Shown: positions 47,315 to 58,173, numbered from the stretch's first letter. The stretch is 64,000 nucleotides of DNA from Cryptomeria japonica (GCF_030272615.1 NC_081409.1:474110573-474174572); one strand, 5' to 3'. Notes: generated from the sequence alone by a model not told the origin. Translations and numbers: made by a program.

Positions 47315-50300
47315 ATGGCGATCTCGTACCACTAACATAGGTTTGAGCGAGTTCGGCGATACAAGCGTCCTCCGACATATGGTCCATCGGTACGTACTTC
47401 GAGAAAACTTAGCTTTATTAAGTTTTAGTTGATTTTTTGAAAAAATTAGCTATTTGCATAAAAAATCATTTTTTAGCGTTTTCGTCAGATGGGTTGGAAA
47501 AAAAATTACATTTTTGAGATGGGTTTTTCGATTTACGAAATGGGTTCATAGGAGTTTTTGAAAAAAATTCAATTCGCATCCCCCAAAAAAATCATTTATT
47601 ACATGTTGCAATTTGAAAAGTCATTTTCAATAAATAAATAAATAAAATTTAATTTGTTTCATTTAAATTGCCTTTGCAAAAAAAAAATTAAAAAAACCCT
47701 AGTGGGGGGGGGGGGGAGGGGAGAGGGGGCAATGGCCGCCACCGCAGGGGGGGTCGAGGCTGAATTTTTTTTATAAATTTTACGATTTTTTTGGATTTTG
47801 ATTTTTGTTTTTTTTTTGTTTTTTTGTGATTTTTCGATTTTTTTCAGTTTTTGATTTTTCGATTTTATTTTGATTTTGATTTTTCAAATTTGTTTTGATT
47901 TTGTGATTTTTCGATTTGTTTTTTTTTTGCGTTTTTTTTATTGGGTGATTTTGAAAGCACGATTTGATTTGCCAATTTTTGAAGAAAATGATTTAATTTG
48001 TCGATTTGTGTCATTTTTCGAGTTGATTTGATAAAGAGGTTGGGTTTGCTATCAATTTGATTTTGATAAGGTAAGATTTGATTAGCTATCTAATTGATAA
48101 AATTAGACGCTCCCGATTGATAATTTGATGATCAGTTTTGATTATCTCGATGTACACGTGAGATGAGATAGGGTTGATAATGACTTCACGACAGATGAGT
48201 GTTATTGATAGGGGCCCAACGAGATTTGATAAAAAAACTCAATTGAGCAAGATAGATCGATAGATAGATTAATTTGATAGATAGATAAATCAAGAAACTG
48301 GTATGATGAAATGATTTGATTGCAGGAGCACTTTACTGTTCTCCAGTCTCGGGAGTGCTTCCCAAAGACATGGATGTTGATACCCCGCCTTAGCCAAGCG
48401 AAGCGAGACCACATTGGTAGGTGTGATTTATCTTCCCTTCTTGACATGCCCCGACCCTTGATAAACAGAGGATTATTGACAACCTTAACAGAGTGTTGGC
48501 ATAGCGAGCACAACACTTTTCATTTGCCGACAGATGAGATGACGGTGACACCCAAGGATGTCTACCAGATATTGCACATCCTTGTGATGGGCGAGCTAGT
48601 GTATTACGATCTCAGCGAGTGGGTCAGACAGATGCACTTTGGTGAGTGTTTGAGGATGATGAGATAGGTGGATATGAGATTGTGTGGCAGGAGATGCTAG
48701 AGCTAGGATATGCCACATTACCTACTGTGCTCGCGCGGATTCATTGGAGGTTTCCTTTGTCTTAATCACAAGTCAAAGGGATTATCTGTTGGATGGGGTC
48801 GTCTTATTGAGCAGATGGTGACACAGGGGACCCGATTTGCATGGGGGTCATGCATGTTGGCGTACTTATATCATGACCTGCACCAAGTTGTGTACCAGAG
48901 CTCAACTGCGTTATCAACAGGGGTGATCGTGCTTCAGATATGGGCCTGGGAGCACCTGCCTATCACACGACCATTGGCTAACAGAGATAGACTTGTAGGC
49001 AGGCCTTATGCTGACGGGTATCCAGGTATCATTGTCCAGCTAAAGCTGGGCAAATTGGAGTACTAGCGACAAACCTTGGATGATCTGGATACTGTGATAT
49101 GGAGACCATACAGGGATTGTTTTTTTTTGGCCCGATGATGCAGCAAAGATGCCGTATGTATTCATGACATGATATCTGATTGGATTGACACCCTATGTCA
49201 TCGAGTGATTCCTTTGTACGAGGGTGTTGAGACAGTATGCCAAGATATAGGGGACACCACAGGGTATAGCTCATTATGCTCGTAGGAGACTGTATGTGGC
49301 TACTTGGGGGCCTTCTATTTCATATGACCAGCCATGTGCAGACTATTGATTATTAGGGCCACTGGATTGGGATTATCTTCCAGGTGTGATGGATAGTGGG
49401 ATGACAAATGAGTATGTAGTGCACTGTACCGTACATAGGTTTCTGAGGTTAACACGTCTGGATGAGCCAGAGCCAGTTTTAGATGAGGATGATGAGAGGC
49501 TATGATGCAGAGCTCCGAGACAACAGAGGGATGATGGGGGGGAGGAGGTGGAGGCAGAGATGATGGCAGAGATGGAGATGGATATGGAGGAGATGCAGGA
49601 GATCATGGTGTTGGAGATGAAGATGAAGGAGATGATAATGGGGGGGATGGGGGAGATGGTCGAGCAGTGGCAGTGGCAGCGACAAGCACACCAGAAGCTA
49701 GCAGTTCTAGATTTGCCAGAGATGTATATACAGATTGGATGGCCCAAGTGGTCAGACGAAGGAGATCAGGTCCAGGGGATCAGGGGCATCAGGTCCCAAA
49801 GCAGGAGGTTCCCCCGGTTGAACAGGTACCTATGACAGTATCACAAGCAGAGGCACCTCGATGGATCCTCATTAGGATGTCATGTCATCAGCAACAGGCT
49901 CAGATTACAGACTTACATGCTCAGGTTCAGTAGCTAGAGAGTCGACTAGCAGAGAGGGACTCTCAGATGGCCCAGCTAGAGACTCAGATGACTTCTCTCA
50001 TAGTCGAGAGAGATGCAACTAAGGATAGGTGTCGACAAGCTGAGGCACAGGTACAATTATCAGGAGATTCTATTTCAGGGAAGACTGTCCTGAAGATGAT
50101 GCACTAGGGGATCTGAGAGGCTGAGTATTACAGGACCTTATACTTTGTTGTTGTTCCTGTTGATCGGAAGGCTCTAGGATTTTCACAGCTGGGCAGGAGA
50201 TCAGGACAGAGCCAAATTGAGAGTCGAGAAGTGACAAAGCCACTTTAGAGAGATCCCCGAGGTGGGGACTCGGGTATAGGGGTACCAGCTGGTGTTACTA

Positions 50301-50365
50301 TACCTGTCGCATCAGGACAGAGTTCTGCTCTGCATCCTAGTGGTCACGCTGATATGGGACATTGA
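47315..50365 (+). pseudogene. Plant mobile domain (PMD) gene remnant, two exons, antisense to Tat pol
   Basis: Exon 1 (47315-47389) encodes MAISYH, one stop, then HRFERVRRYKRPPTYGPS and ends at GTACGT. Exon 2 starts at 48326 after TTGATTGCAG and keeps phase 0 (EHFTVLQSRECFPKTW). The PMD core follows: LTECWHSEHNTFHLPTDEMT near 48490-48545, VLQIWAWEHLPITRPLANRD near 48930-48990 and GKLEYWR-like sequence at 49050 with a stop. Then come an acidic Glu/Met-rich repeat (49540-49660) and a coiled-coil tail (SRLAERDSQMAQLETQMTSL near 49940-50000). Frameshifts and stops make it dead. PMD proteins (MAIN/MAIL family) act with a phosphatase in silencing and meristem maintenance, and related domains occur in Ty3 and Mutator elements. 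Its place on the opposite strand downstream of Tat pol suggests an element-borne copy. Confidence 0.75.
47700..47762 (+). repeat. G-rich tract in the PMD intron
   Basis: Two long G runs with short A interruptions, then GCAATGGCCGCCACCGCAGG and another G run. It lies inside an intron that is otherwise strongly T-rich (47390-48325). It could form a G-quadruplex; nothing else is evident. Confidence 0.6.
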
Positions 50366-51597
50366 TCCACTCACGTACACACCTTTTTGTGATGAGATAT
50401 TGATGATTCTCGAGATGTATATTTGTGATGTATCTCCTATATTTTGTGATATCATTGTACCTTGGACATTGATCGTGCTTTGATGATATGATATGCAGTC
50501 GATCCTATTCGCTCTACATGATCTATGAGATGATGGATGCATTCTATTTGATATATGATTATGCTGTTCAGTTACTTTCATGATGTATGCTTGATGTATG
50601 ATTTAATTTCTATATGCTTATGGATTCTAGATGATGGATATATGATGATGCAGTATTTACATGATGTATGCAAATACAAATATGTATGGTGATGCTTATA
50701 AGTGCTATGTGATGTATGTGCAATGCAATACTTTCTATGTTTATGATATTTTTATGATTTTGTCATGTATGCTAATATGAGATGGATGCAATGCAATGTA
50801 ATGGTGCTAGTTTATATGATTTGAGATTAGATGAATGCCATGCAATGATCTAACTAAATGAATGAATGATTGGACGCTCTATATGAATGATGCCTTAGTA
50901 TGCAATGGTTACATGAGATGAACTAACTTATCATGCAAGATGAATGAATTGATTATTTTTGTTATTGTCCAATGTACTTAATCACATAATAAGAGAGATA
51001 ACACCATGTTAGGCTTTGGCCTTGGAAAAGATGAGCGTTGTGATCCCATGCAAAATAAAATGCAAATCTACTTTAAAATGCAAATGCAAAATGAAATGCA
51101 ATGCGGTGATCGGATCGGTCATGGAGTCATTGCTTTGTTTCATCATTGAGCCTTTAAAATTTGGGAAGTGAGTGCAAACATCAATGGTATAATTGAACCA
51201 TGATGACCTGAGCACTACTTTCCTAGGTTTTGATATTGCAAGTTAGCACAAGCATCGAGTTATAATTGAACCAAGATGACCTGAGTGTTGCTTGCATAAA
51301 ACAGGCAGTATTAACCATTCATATATGCAAGTCTGAAATGTCTTCCATGATACTCCGATGATCATGTCCTGAGACAACTTTGCACATATTAACGATCAAT
51401 TTACAGACAGTAGAGAAGAAAAATATCATGTTCCTTCCTTGTTCCTTGAGTCAAAGACATCCTGGAGTTACTCAGAAACCATGATAGCAAAAATCCAAAT
51501 AAAATAGTTGAACCATTATTGTCAAAGTGTTAAAATCATGAGTCAAGATATATCATTCATTTATATGTGTTTTGTCATGTTTAGATTTGTAAAGCGA
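50366..51597. other. Low-complexity ATG/TATG-rich DNA
   Basis: From 50480 to 50960 words such as GATGTATG, ATGATG and ATGCAATG dominate. From 51150 two related phrases (CAAGCATCGAGTTATAATTG and a variant 60 bp earlier) appear. No coding signal. It separates the PMD gene from the nested Ty3 element. Confidence 0.5.
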
Positions 51598-52794
51598 AAA
51601 AATCGAACCCTAGTTGTTCTCCCCTCCCCAACTCCAAGGAGAGAGAAGGGAGGTCACTAGGGTTGATGGTTTTCACTTAGGAAAGACTTTACATTCAAAA
51701 GAGGGGTTGAAACCCACAAGATCCAATCCCACACAATGCAGGATTGGATTCTAAATGAGTTTCAAGGGTTAAGACATCAAGGATACCCTCTTTTGTAAAG
51801 AATATAGATAGAATGATTGAACTAGGAATGTATGTAGAAGCAAGAAAGATTCGCTTACAAACAAAGATAGGGATACGGGATGAAGCTGCAGACCTAGAAT
51901 TAGCAGTAAAATGTCGAGACGGTGCTGTTCTGCAAATTTGAGCGAAAGTCGACGGGACGATGGAGCCCGACGTGCACACGGTCCTCCGAAAAATCTGCGA
52001 AACGAAGGTGGATCTGTTCGTCTCTACACAAGGATTCCAGATCTTCAATTACAGCCGCGTACCTGCAACCTACACACAGAAAAGAGAGGACGATTGGGGG
52101 GTTAGGGATTAGGGGTTTGCCTTTAGGTCAAACCCCAGTTTTGGAATTAACCAAGAAATGAGAATGCTGTAAGTGTAAATGTTTGTAATGTAAACAAGTA
52201 CTGATACCTTGTTGTAAGAATGTTTGTATTCTTACATGCGAAGGTGTAATGTATGTAGTATGTTGTATGTTGTATGTGATCTCCTCTTCAATGGTTGAAT
52301 CCTGTCTTGAATGCAACACTTAGCCTTGAATGGAGACTTAGAATGCTCAATTGCTTGAAGGAATGCTTGAATGATTGAATGTTTGAATATCGCTTCCGCC
52401 TTTTGCGCACATCTGTTTTCCTTCCTCTTTCGTCTTACCTCCTCAAATGGGAGGGGAAATATAGTTTATATACTTGTCCATTAGGGTTGATAGACTAATT
52501 TTTCCGACCTTAGGCCGACCAAGAAACAATATTTTCCAATTTGCAAACTTCAAGACCCGATGCCCAAAAGGAGACCGGGCCCAAAATAGGGCCAGGGACC
52601 AGGGCGCTGGGCGCCATGGTCCCACCTCCCGGGACAGCAGGGTGCAAGGAGAGATTAGGCCAGGGTGCAGAAAAATGCAGTTTTTGATGTCACAAGCAGG
52701 TTTCGGGGTCTCCATTCAGGTTCAACATTGCGCCGCCATCGTGAAGACCCAAATGCAGTCAAAATTGCAAGTGTTGCAATTTTAGGACGCTACA
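51598..52794 (-). repeat. 3' LTR of the young gag-PR element
   Basis: 1,197 bp, partner of 58174-59380. Differences are few and mostly transitions (for example GGCGCTGGG here against GGTGTTGGG in the partner, near 52603 and 59189). Confidence 0.93.
52595..52623. repeat. GC-rich palindrome in the LTR
   Basis: GGGACCA and TGGTCCC form the outer arms and GGCGC and GCGCC the inner arms, with one mismatch between and loop TGG: 12 paired bases. The partner at about 59181-59209 has lost several pairs through C-to-T changes. The module recurs in altered form at 51954-51987, 57119-57150, 57741-57773 and 58540-58573. Confidence 0.85.
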
Positions 52795-52809
52795 TTTAGC
52801 CCCCACTTT
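52795..52809 (-). other. Polypurine tract of the young gag-PR element
   Basis: Minus-strand AAAGTGGGGGCTAAA directly precedes the 3' LTR start TGTAGCG. Confidence 0.8.
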
Positions 52810-52848
52810 AGCGGGAGTATAAGCGTACGCTCATACTTCCGGTAAAGT
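52805..52848. repeat. 44-bp imperfect hairpin beside the 3' LTR
   Basis: ACTTTA pairs with TAAAGT, GGGAGTAT with ATACTTCC (one wobble), and AGCG with CGCT around a TA centre. It overlaps the polypurine tract. Confidence 0.8.
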
Positions 52849-53547
52849 ACAAGGAAACAACATTGAAAGACTTTCACCACGTCAAGGAGGCAAGATACAC
52901 CAAGCCCCCAGTGGACTAAGGATCTTACGAATTCGATTGACAAAGTAAAAGGGAAGATCATGAGGGAGAACCATGACTGTCAGTAGTAAGGTTCCCTCAC
53001 TATGAGTCATGCAAGAAAGATATCAAAAATTTTCAAGGCAAAGCTAAATTTGTCAAGAATTTTCAAGTATCTTGAAAAGATATGAATGGGATGTATGCCC
53101 CCCTACGTTAAAGCGATCGCACACGCCTCATCGGGGGTGATTGCTTTAAGGTAGTGATACATATAAGAAATGAGAAGGGAAAGGAGCACGTTATCACAAG
53201 GATTTAGCCCCCAAGTGTGAGATAAGCCCAAGGATAATAGACACAAAACACAAAGCACAAGGTGACTTCGCTTTCCTCGGGGTCAGTATGTTGTATGATA
53301 ATTCATGTATATCATATGTATGTATGCATAATTGTTCTTCATTCCCCAATCAAGGAAGGTCACCTAGAAGAAGGGAACACATGTGTCTTTTGAGTCAACA
53401 TGAGAGAAACCAAAAGAGATCTCAATGCTTTGCATCGTCCTCAAGTAGACAACACTAAGGACAACAAATAGAAGAATAAGAATAACACATAGAAGAAGTA
53501 ACAAAAGAGATCAAGAGAGGAGGAGAGAGTCTGCTATGCTAATGAAA
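52849..53547 (-). other. 3' non-coding region of the young gag-PR element
   Basis: No coding sequence. It holds a second hairpin at 53103-53154 (CTAC, one base, TTAAAGCGATCGC pairing with GTGATTGCTTTAA, one base, GTAG; two mismatches) and several CCCCC tracts. Confidence 0.7.
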
Positions 53548-53940
53548 CTAGTCTAGCACGTCATCCACCCCCTGATCTTGCTGATCAATATTTCGGGAAG
53601 GCAGGAAACATGCTAGAGGAGGAACATCCAACACAGCAGATGGAGCTATCACAAGATCCAAACAAGGGCTATGTTCATGTTCCAAGCCACGTTGTTCTTG
53701 TCTAGGAGCTAGGATAAGTGCTTTAGAAAATTCGTTAGATAAATGGTTATCAACATCAACATATTCATATTCACTATCAGAATGAACAGGAGTAACATTT
53801 TCATCATGCATAACATTTTCATCATGAATAACATTTTCATCTATATCATCATCAAGATTTATAAAAATAGGATCTTTAACTCGCACAGGATCAAGACCAT
53901 CATGCATCTTATGTTGAGGAGATTTTGGCTCAATTTTCGG
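53548..53940 (-). CDS. 130-codon in-frame extension after gag-PR TAG
   Basis: Directly after the TAG that ends the gag-PR frame at 53941, the same frame stays open for 130 codons (PKIEPKSPQHKMHDGLDP..., stop at 53548). It holds an acidic repeat (DENVIHDENVMHDENV) and an acidic C-terminus, with no recognised domain. Read separately it could start at the ATG at 53907 (119 residues). It may be a C-terminal extension reached by readthrough, or the end of a frame recently split by one mutation (CAG to TAG would do it). Confidence 0.45.
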   Translation of the reverse strand, partial: PKIEPKSPQHKMHDGLDPVRVKDPIFINLDDDIDENVIHDENVMHDENVTPVHSDSEYEYVDVDNHLSNEFSKALILAPRQEQRGLEHEHSPCLDLVIAPSAVLDVPPLACFLPSRNIDQQDQGVDDVLD

Positions 53941-56900
53941 CTAAGGAGAAAATGGAATAATACTGGCTGAAGGTGTTTTTGGGGATTGCAAAGTTTGAGA
54001 AGCAGCTGCCTGAGCTCGAAGATGACGCTTTCGTCGACGTTCACGTGCAGAACGATTTCGTCTAGTCTTAGTAGGAAGCTGAGGAGATTGAGGAGGAGGA
54101 ATGTTCTCATCCTTATCACTTGGGTGTTTGGGTTGTGGTCTCTTAGGTTGAACAATAGGAGAAGAGGAAGGAGGAGGAACTGCTCCATATAAAGGAGGAA
54201 TATTTGGTTTAGGAAGGAGACCAAGTCCATCATGACGAGGAGGTAGAGGTCTACCTTTAGAAAGTTTATTAGACATAGGCATAGTCACATTCATAGGGAT
54301 GGGTTGGGAATTTTCTTGAGGAAAGACATTAGTTTTATCTTTCAAAGGAAGAACTTCCTTCTCAAGAACGATAGGAATATCAAGTTTGGGTGTTCTAGGT
54401 TCACTTAGAGATAGGATCATATCTTTTTTCCACTTTTGGTAAGATTTGAAAAGATGATCACTTCGCGGTGGAAGAGATTGGAATTGTTTAGGCCAAAAAT
54501 AATCAATAGGAACGCTAGAAGTTCTTTCAGCTGGTTTAAAGAGACTATGATTGACAGTAACAATTTCACCATTATAGGGAAATTTCAAACACTTGTGAAT
54601 AGGAGAAGCAATAGCTTTCATGGAAGATAGCCAAGGATAGCCTAGCTTCACACGAAATTGTTCGGACAATGGAACAATAGCAAAGCTCACATCAAGGGAT
54701 TTGTTATGAACCTCAATAGGTAATGTAATAGAACCAATTGCAGGAGAAGAAAATGCATCAAATAATTTCACAACCACATTTGTTTTGTCATAGATCACTT
54801 GATTCAATTGCAAAGTAAAAATAAATTCTTCAGTAATGACATTAACCATGCAAGAAGGATCAATAAGCACTCCACGGCAAGGTGTATTCTTGAATTTTGC
54901 AACTATATATAAAGGACCATCAGGTGCCCTGATAGTTTCATTGGAATCAAATGTGATGGAAGGTTCTTTAGGGATTTTATGCTGTTCCACAAAGTTAATC
55001 ACATTCGGAGTCATAGACACGAGATCATTAGGTGAGACAGAGGAATCAGTAGTATCAATCGCATTAGAGGTATGAGAAGGCAATGGATCAGTAAAAATCT
55101 TAAGATTTTGGTTAGGAGGAGCTATAGATGTGTTGCCTTTATCATTCACACCAGAAACAGAGATAGTATTATTATCAATCAGATCTTGAATTTTACCCTT
55201 TAATGCAAAACATTTTTCAGTATCATGCCCAGGTTGACGATGAAATTGACAAAAAGATTTGTTATCAACATAGGGTGAATTAATTTTTGTAGGATCTATT
55301 TGCCTTATAGGAGGGAGAGTAAGCACATTTTGTTCCAATAACTTATTCACAATACTATGCAATGATTCATTCAAAGGAGTAAACTTTCTTTCTTTCTTGA
55401 AAAACTTAGAAATAGGAGGCACACCTGATGCTACATTCACATTGTTGTTGATGATGTTTTCAATGAATTTAATAGACTCTTTGTTCGGTTTAAACTTCCC
55501 AAATGGTTGTTGACTACTATCACCCTTATCACTCGGAGCCATAGGATTTTCTTGTTCCATTTGACTCACAGTCAGTTGATAATTGTGAAGAGTTGCGCAC
55601 AACTGTTGGAAAGAAGTAAACTCAGAAAACAGGAGTTTTTCTCTAATATCTTTTTGTAAATTAGAAATAAAGATTCTTTGAATATCATTGTCAGGTACTG
55701 GAAAGGAAATTTGAGCATACAAATGCTTATATCTACCAATGAAATCAGTCACTCTTTCTTTAACACCTTGTTTACAATGCATTAAATCAATCAAAGTAAC
55801 TTTAGGACTTATATTGTTTTGAAATTGTTGAATAAAAGCATTTGCAAGTTGTTCGAAAGAAGTAATAGAATAAGAAGGCAACGAGCAATACCATTGTAGG
55901 GCTTTATCTCTTAATGTTCTAGTAAACAGTTTTGCAAGCAACCTTTGGTCATAAGCAAAATCGGTACATATTGTTTGAAAGGTCTTAACATGTGTTAGAG
56001 GATCACCCTTACCATTATAAAGCTCCAAATGCGGGATTTCAACATGTTTAGGGGGGATAGCTCGAACAATGTCAAGAGAAAGTGGGCTCGCAACATCAAA
56101 TGTGGGCACACTAATCTTAGATTGATTCATAGAGGCAATTTGTTGCTGTAAAGAAGAGACAGTTTGTGCAAGATTGTTAATGGTCGCTTCAGTCGAAGAA
56201 TTCATATTAGACGTGTTAGATTGTGATGGAGGTATTATGTTATTGAAAGAAGGTATTGATTGAGAGTAAGGTGGTGGGACACTATGATAGTTAGTCATAG
56301 GAGATGATTGGAAAGGAGGAACATTACAAGGAGGAATGGAATGGTTAAATGAATTGCCCCCTTGTGCCATGTTCATTTGTGGAGATATAATAGGAACACT
56401 CATTGAAGGAATGAATGAAGAAGTTGGATTGAATGAAGGAAGAGGGTTGATTGAAGAAGAAGGATTGCCCCCATGACTGGTGATCATAGGAGGAATGTCT
56501 TGTATTGAAGTAGTCATTATGTTTGATGTAAAAGTAGGTATACTAGCAATAGGAGTTGTCAAAGGAATAGAATGATTAACTTGAGTAGGAGGTTGTGTAT
56601 AACCTAAAGTTTCGGCACAACTTTTCATAGGCATCACATTCGAATCCACAATGTGTGCAATACCACGCAAAATATCAATTCCATTCTTATCACTTTGAAC
56701 CATACGTTTTAGACCCTCAATTAAGGGAAGAGCTTCACTATCGGGGTATTCTTGAGACATCCATTGTCGAAAATCATCAAATTGGTTATCCAATTTTGAA
56801 AGTTGTTCTACAGAAACCTCATGGAGAGCTTCTTCATCATTAAGAGGATTAGAGGAATTACCCGCGTCCTCGTTAAAAAGGCTATTCAAATTACGTTCCA

Positions 56901-56991
56901 TCTCCTCAGTAATTAAACCTTGGAAGGACTTAATTCTAAGGCTTCGTCTAACGGGAATAGTGTAAGTAGGGCTTATTGTTGTAAAACTCAT
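53941..56991 (-). CDS. Intact Ty3-type Gag-protease, 1,016 residues
   Basis: Start MSFTTISPTYTIPVRRSL at 56991. Residues about 1-300 are a Ser/Pro/Asn-rich extension. The retrotransposon gag domain runs about 305-480, with ELYNGKGDPLTHVKTF, WYCSLPSYSITSFEQL and LMHCKQGVKERVTDFIGRY. A zinc-finger-like CQFHRQPGHDTEKC lies near 581-594. A retropepsin-like domain runs about 690-800, with GVLIDPSCMVNVITEEF where active enzymes have D-S/T-G, then LGYPWLSSMKAIASPIHKCL. The C-terminus is proline-rich with a basic cluster RRNRSARERRRKRH near 970, possibly a nuclear-localisation signal. Gag would form the particle. The altered protease motif raises doubt about self-processing. The frame is uninterrupted, unlike almost every other retroelement frame in the window. 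No RT or integrase follows. Confidence 0.9.
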   Translation of the reverse strand: MSFTTISPTYTIPVRRSLRIKSFQGLITEEMERNLNSLFNEDAGNSSNPLNDEEALHEVSVEQLSKLDNQFDDFRQWMSQEYPDSEALPLIEGLKRMVQSDKNGIDILRGIAHIVDSNVMPMKSCAETLGYTQPPTQVNHSIPLTTPIASIPTFTSNIMTTSIQDIPPMITSHGGNPSSSINPLPSFNPTSSFIPSMSVPIISPQMNMAQGGNSFNHSIPPCNVPPFQSSPMTNYHSVPPPYSQSIPSFNNIIPPSQSNTSNMNSSTEATINNLAQTVSSLQQQIASMNQSKISVPTFDVASPLSLDIVRAIPPKHVEIPHLELYNGKGDPLTHVKTFQTICTDFAYDQRLLAKLFTRTLRDKALQWYCSLPSYSITSFEQLANAFIQQFQNNISPKVTLIDLMHCKQGVKERVTDFIGRYKHLYAQISFPVPDNDIQRIFISNLQKDIREKLLFSEFTSFQQLCATLHNYQLTVSQMEQENPMAPSDKGDSSQQPFGKFKPNKESIKFIENIINNNVNVASGVPPISKFFKKERKFTPLNESLHSIVNKLLEQNVLTLPPIRQIDPTKINSPYVDNKSFCQFHRQPGHDTEKCFALKGKIQDLIDNNTISVSGVNDKGNTSIAPPNQNLKIFTDPLPSHTSNAIDTTDSSVSPNDLVSMTPNVINFVEQHKIPKEPSITFDSNETIRAPDGPLYIVAKFKNTPCRGVLIDPSCMVNVITEEFIFTLQLNQVIYDKTNVVVKLFDAFSSPAIGSITLPIEVHNKSLDVSFAIVPLSEQFRVKLGYPWLSSMKAIASPIHKCLKFPYNGEIVTVNHSLFKPAERTSSVPIDYFWPKQFQSLPPRSDHLFKSYQKWKKDMILSLSEPRTPKLDIPIVLEKEVLPLKDKTNVFPQENSQPIPMNVTMPMSNKLSKGRPLPPRHDGLGLLPKPNIPPLYGAVPPPSSSPIVQPKRPQPKHPSDKDENIPPPQSPQLPTKTRRNRSARERRRKRHLRAQAAASQTLQSPKTPSASIIPFSP

Positions 56992-58153
56992 GCACTAAAG
57001 AGAGAGAGAAGATTTTGAATTTTAGAGGTAGCAAACTTCAATAAAATCAGCCAATCTCCTAGATTTAAGCTGTTAAATACAATCAGGACAATCTCCCGAA
57101 ATTTCGGAAAAAATGTCAGGGACCGTGGTGAACGGAGTGCACATGGTCCTCGCAACTTTTTTTGAAATTTTCAGGGATGAAAGTTATGATGATTTTAAAG
57201 CTAATCTGAAAAAATTGAGTGATTTTACGATCTGTAGATAGGCCAAATTAAAGTCGCAATCTCAAAATTGAACCCTACCAAGATTGTTAAAAAAAGTAAA
57301 ATTTGAATTTTGAAAAAGAGGGGGAAACTGAAATTTTGAATTTTATGATTTTAGAGGGAATACTAAAAGCAATGCAAGTTTTGAAATTTTAAAAATTGAC
57401 TCAATTTCACGCAAAATTCAATTTTGAAAGTGGAAATCAAGGTTGTTGCAATTAAACACTTAATTTCAAAAGTCACAAACTGCAAAATTTTGAATAAAGC
57501 ACTGAAATTTCGAATGAATGCCAACACAGTTTTCAGATTTAGGATAGTAAGAAACACAATTTTGATACAAATTTCAATTTCAACAATTTTTGAATGATTA
57601 TAAGCCTTTATCCAAGCAATCACTAGACCAACTTTGACTTTAATTTTGAAAGTGTTAAAATTGATAAAATCAGCCAAAATTCTGGATTTTAGCAAAAAAA
57701 TACAGTAAGATCTAGCTCCCGAAATTTCAGAAAAAATGTCGGGGACGATGGCGCTCAGGGTGCACACGGTCCTCGCAACTTTTTTCCAAATTTTCAGGGA
57801 TGAGAGATTGTGATTTTATTGTGGAATCCAAAGTTACAGCCGATTTGGAGGTGTTTTGATCAGTGGAATTATCAGTCAAAGGTTGAATCAAGAAGGTTTT
57901 AAAAATTAGGGTTTTGACATTTAACCACTTAATTTTCAGAATTAAAGCACAAATATGAATTGATAATTTACAATAGAAGGGTAGATCTGAAACAAGCATT
58001 AACAATTAAACATTCCACAAGTTTAATTACTAAAAAGAAAATTTTAGGGTTTTTATGCAATTAGCCTCTAAAATTTGCAAAAGATCAAACATGAAAATGT
58101 AATTAAGGAAACAAAATTTTCAGATCTAACCATGAATAATCAAGATGGGATGT
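56992..58153 (-). other. 5' leader of the young gag-PR element with a 140-bp internal duplication
   Basis: Non-coding and AT-rich. Blocks 57044-57183 and 57666-57806 are diverged copies 622 bp apart. Each contains CTCCCGAAATTTC, AAAAAATGTC and a GTGCACAyGGTCCTCGC module related to the LTR palindrome. Confidence 0.75.
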
Positions 58154-58170
58154 TCACGTCGGGTTCACCA
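58154..58170 (-). other. Candidate primer-binding site
   Basis: Minus-strand TGGTGAACCCGACGTGA begins three bases after the 5' LTR edge. It ends in the TGG needed to pair with tRNA CCA. I cannot name the tRNA; it is not the initiator Met type used by the other elements here. Confidence 0.6.
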
Positions 58171-58173
58171 AAA

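Noticed and set aside
49373-49747. Minus-strand Ser/Ile/His-rich ORFs
   Set aside because: Antisense of the acidic repeat in the PMD gene tail.
51695-52785. Set of ORFs repeated at 58281-59371, looking like a duplicated gene cluster
   Set aside because: The two blocks are the LTR pair of one retroelement with a 5-bp target duplication.
58141-58173. tRNA gene suggested by GGGTTCACCA
   Set aside because: No cloverleaf around it; position beside the LTR makes it a primer-binding site.
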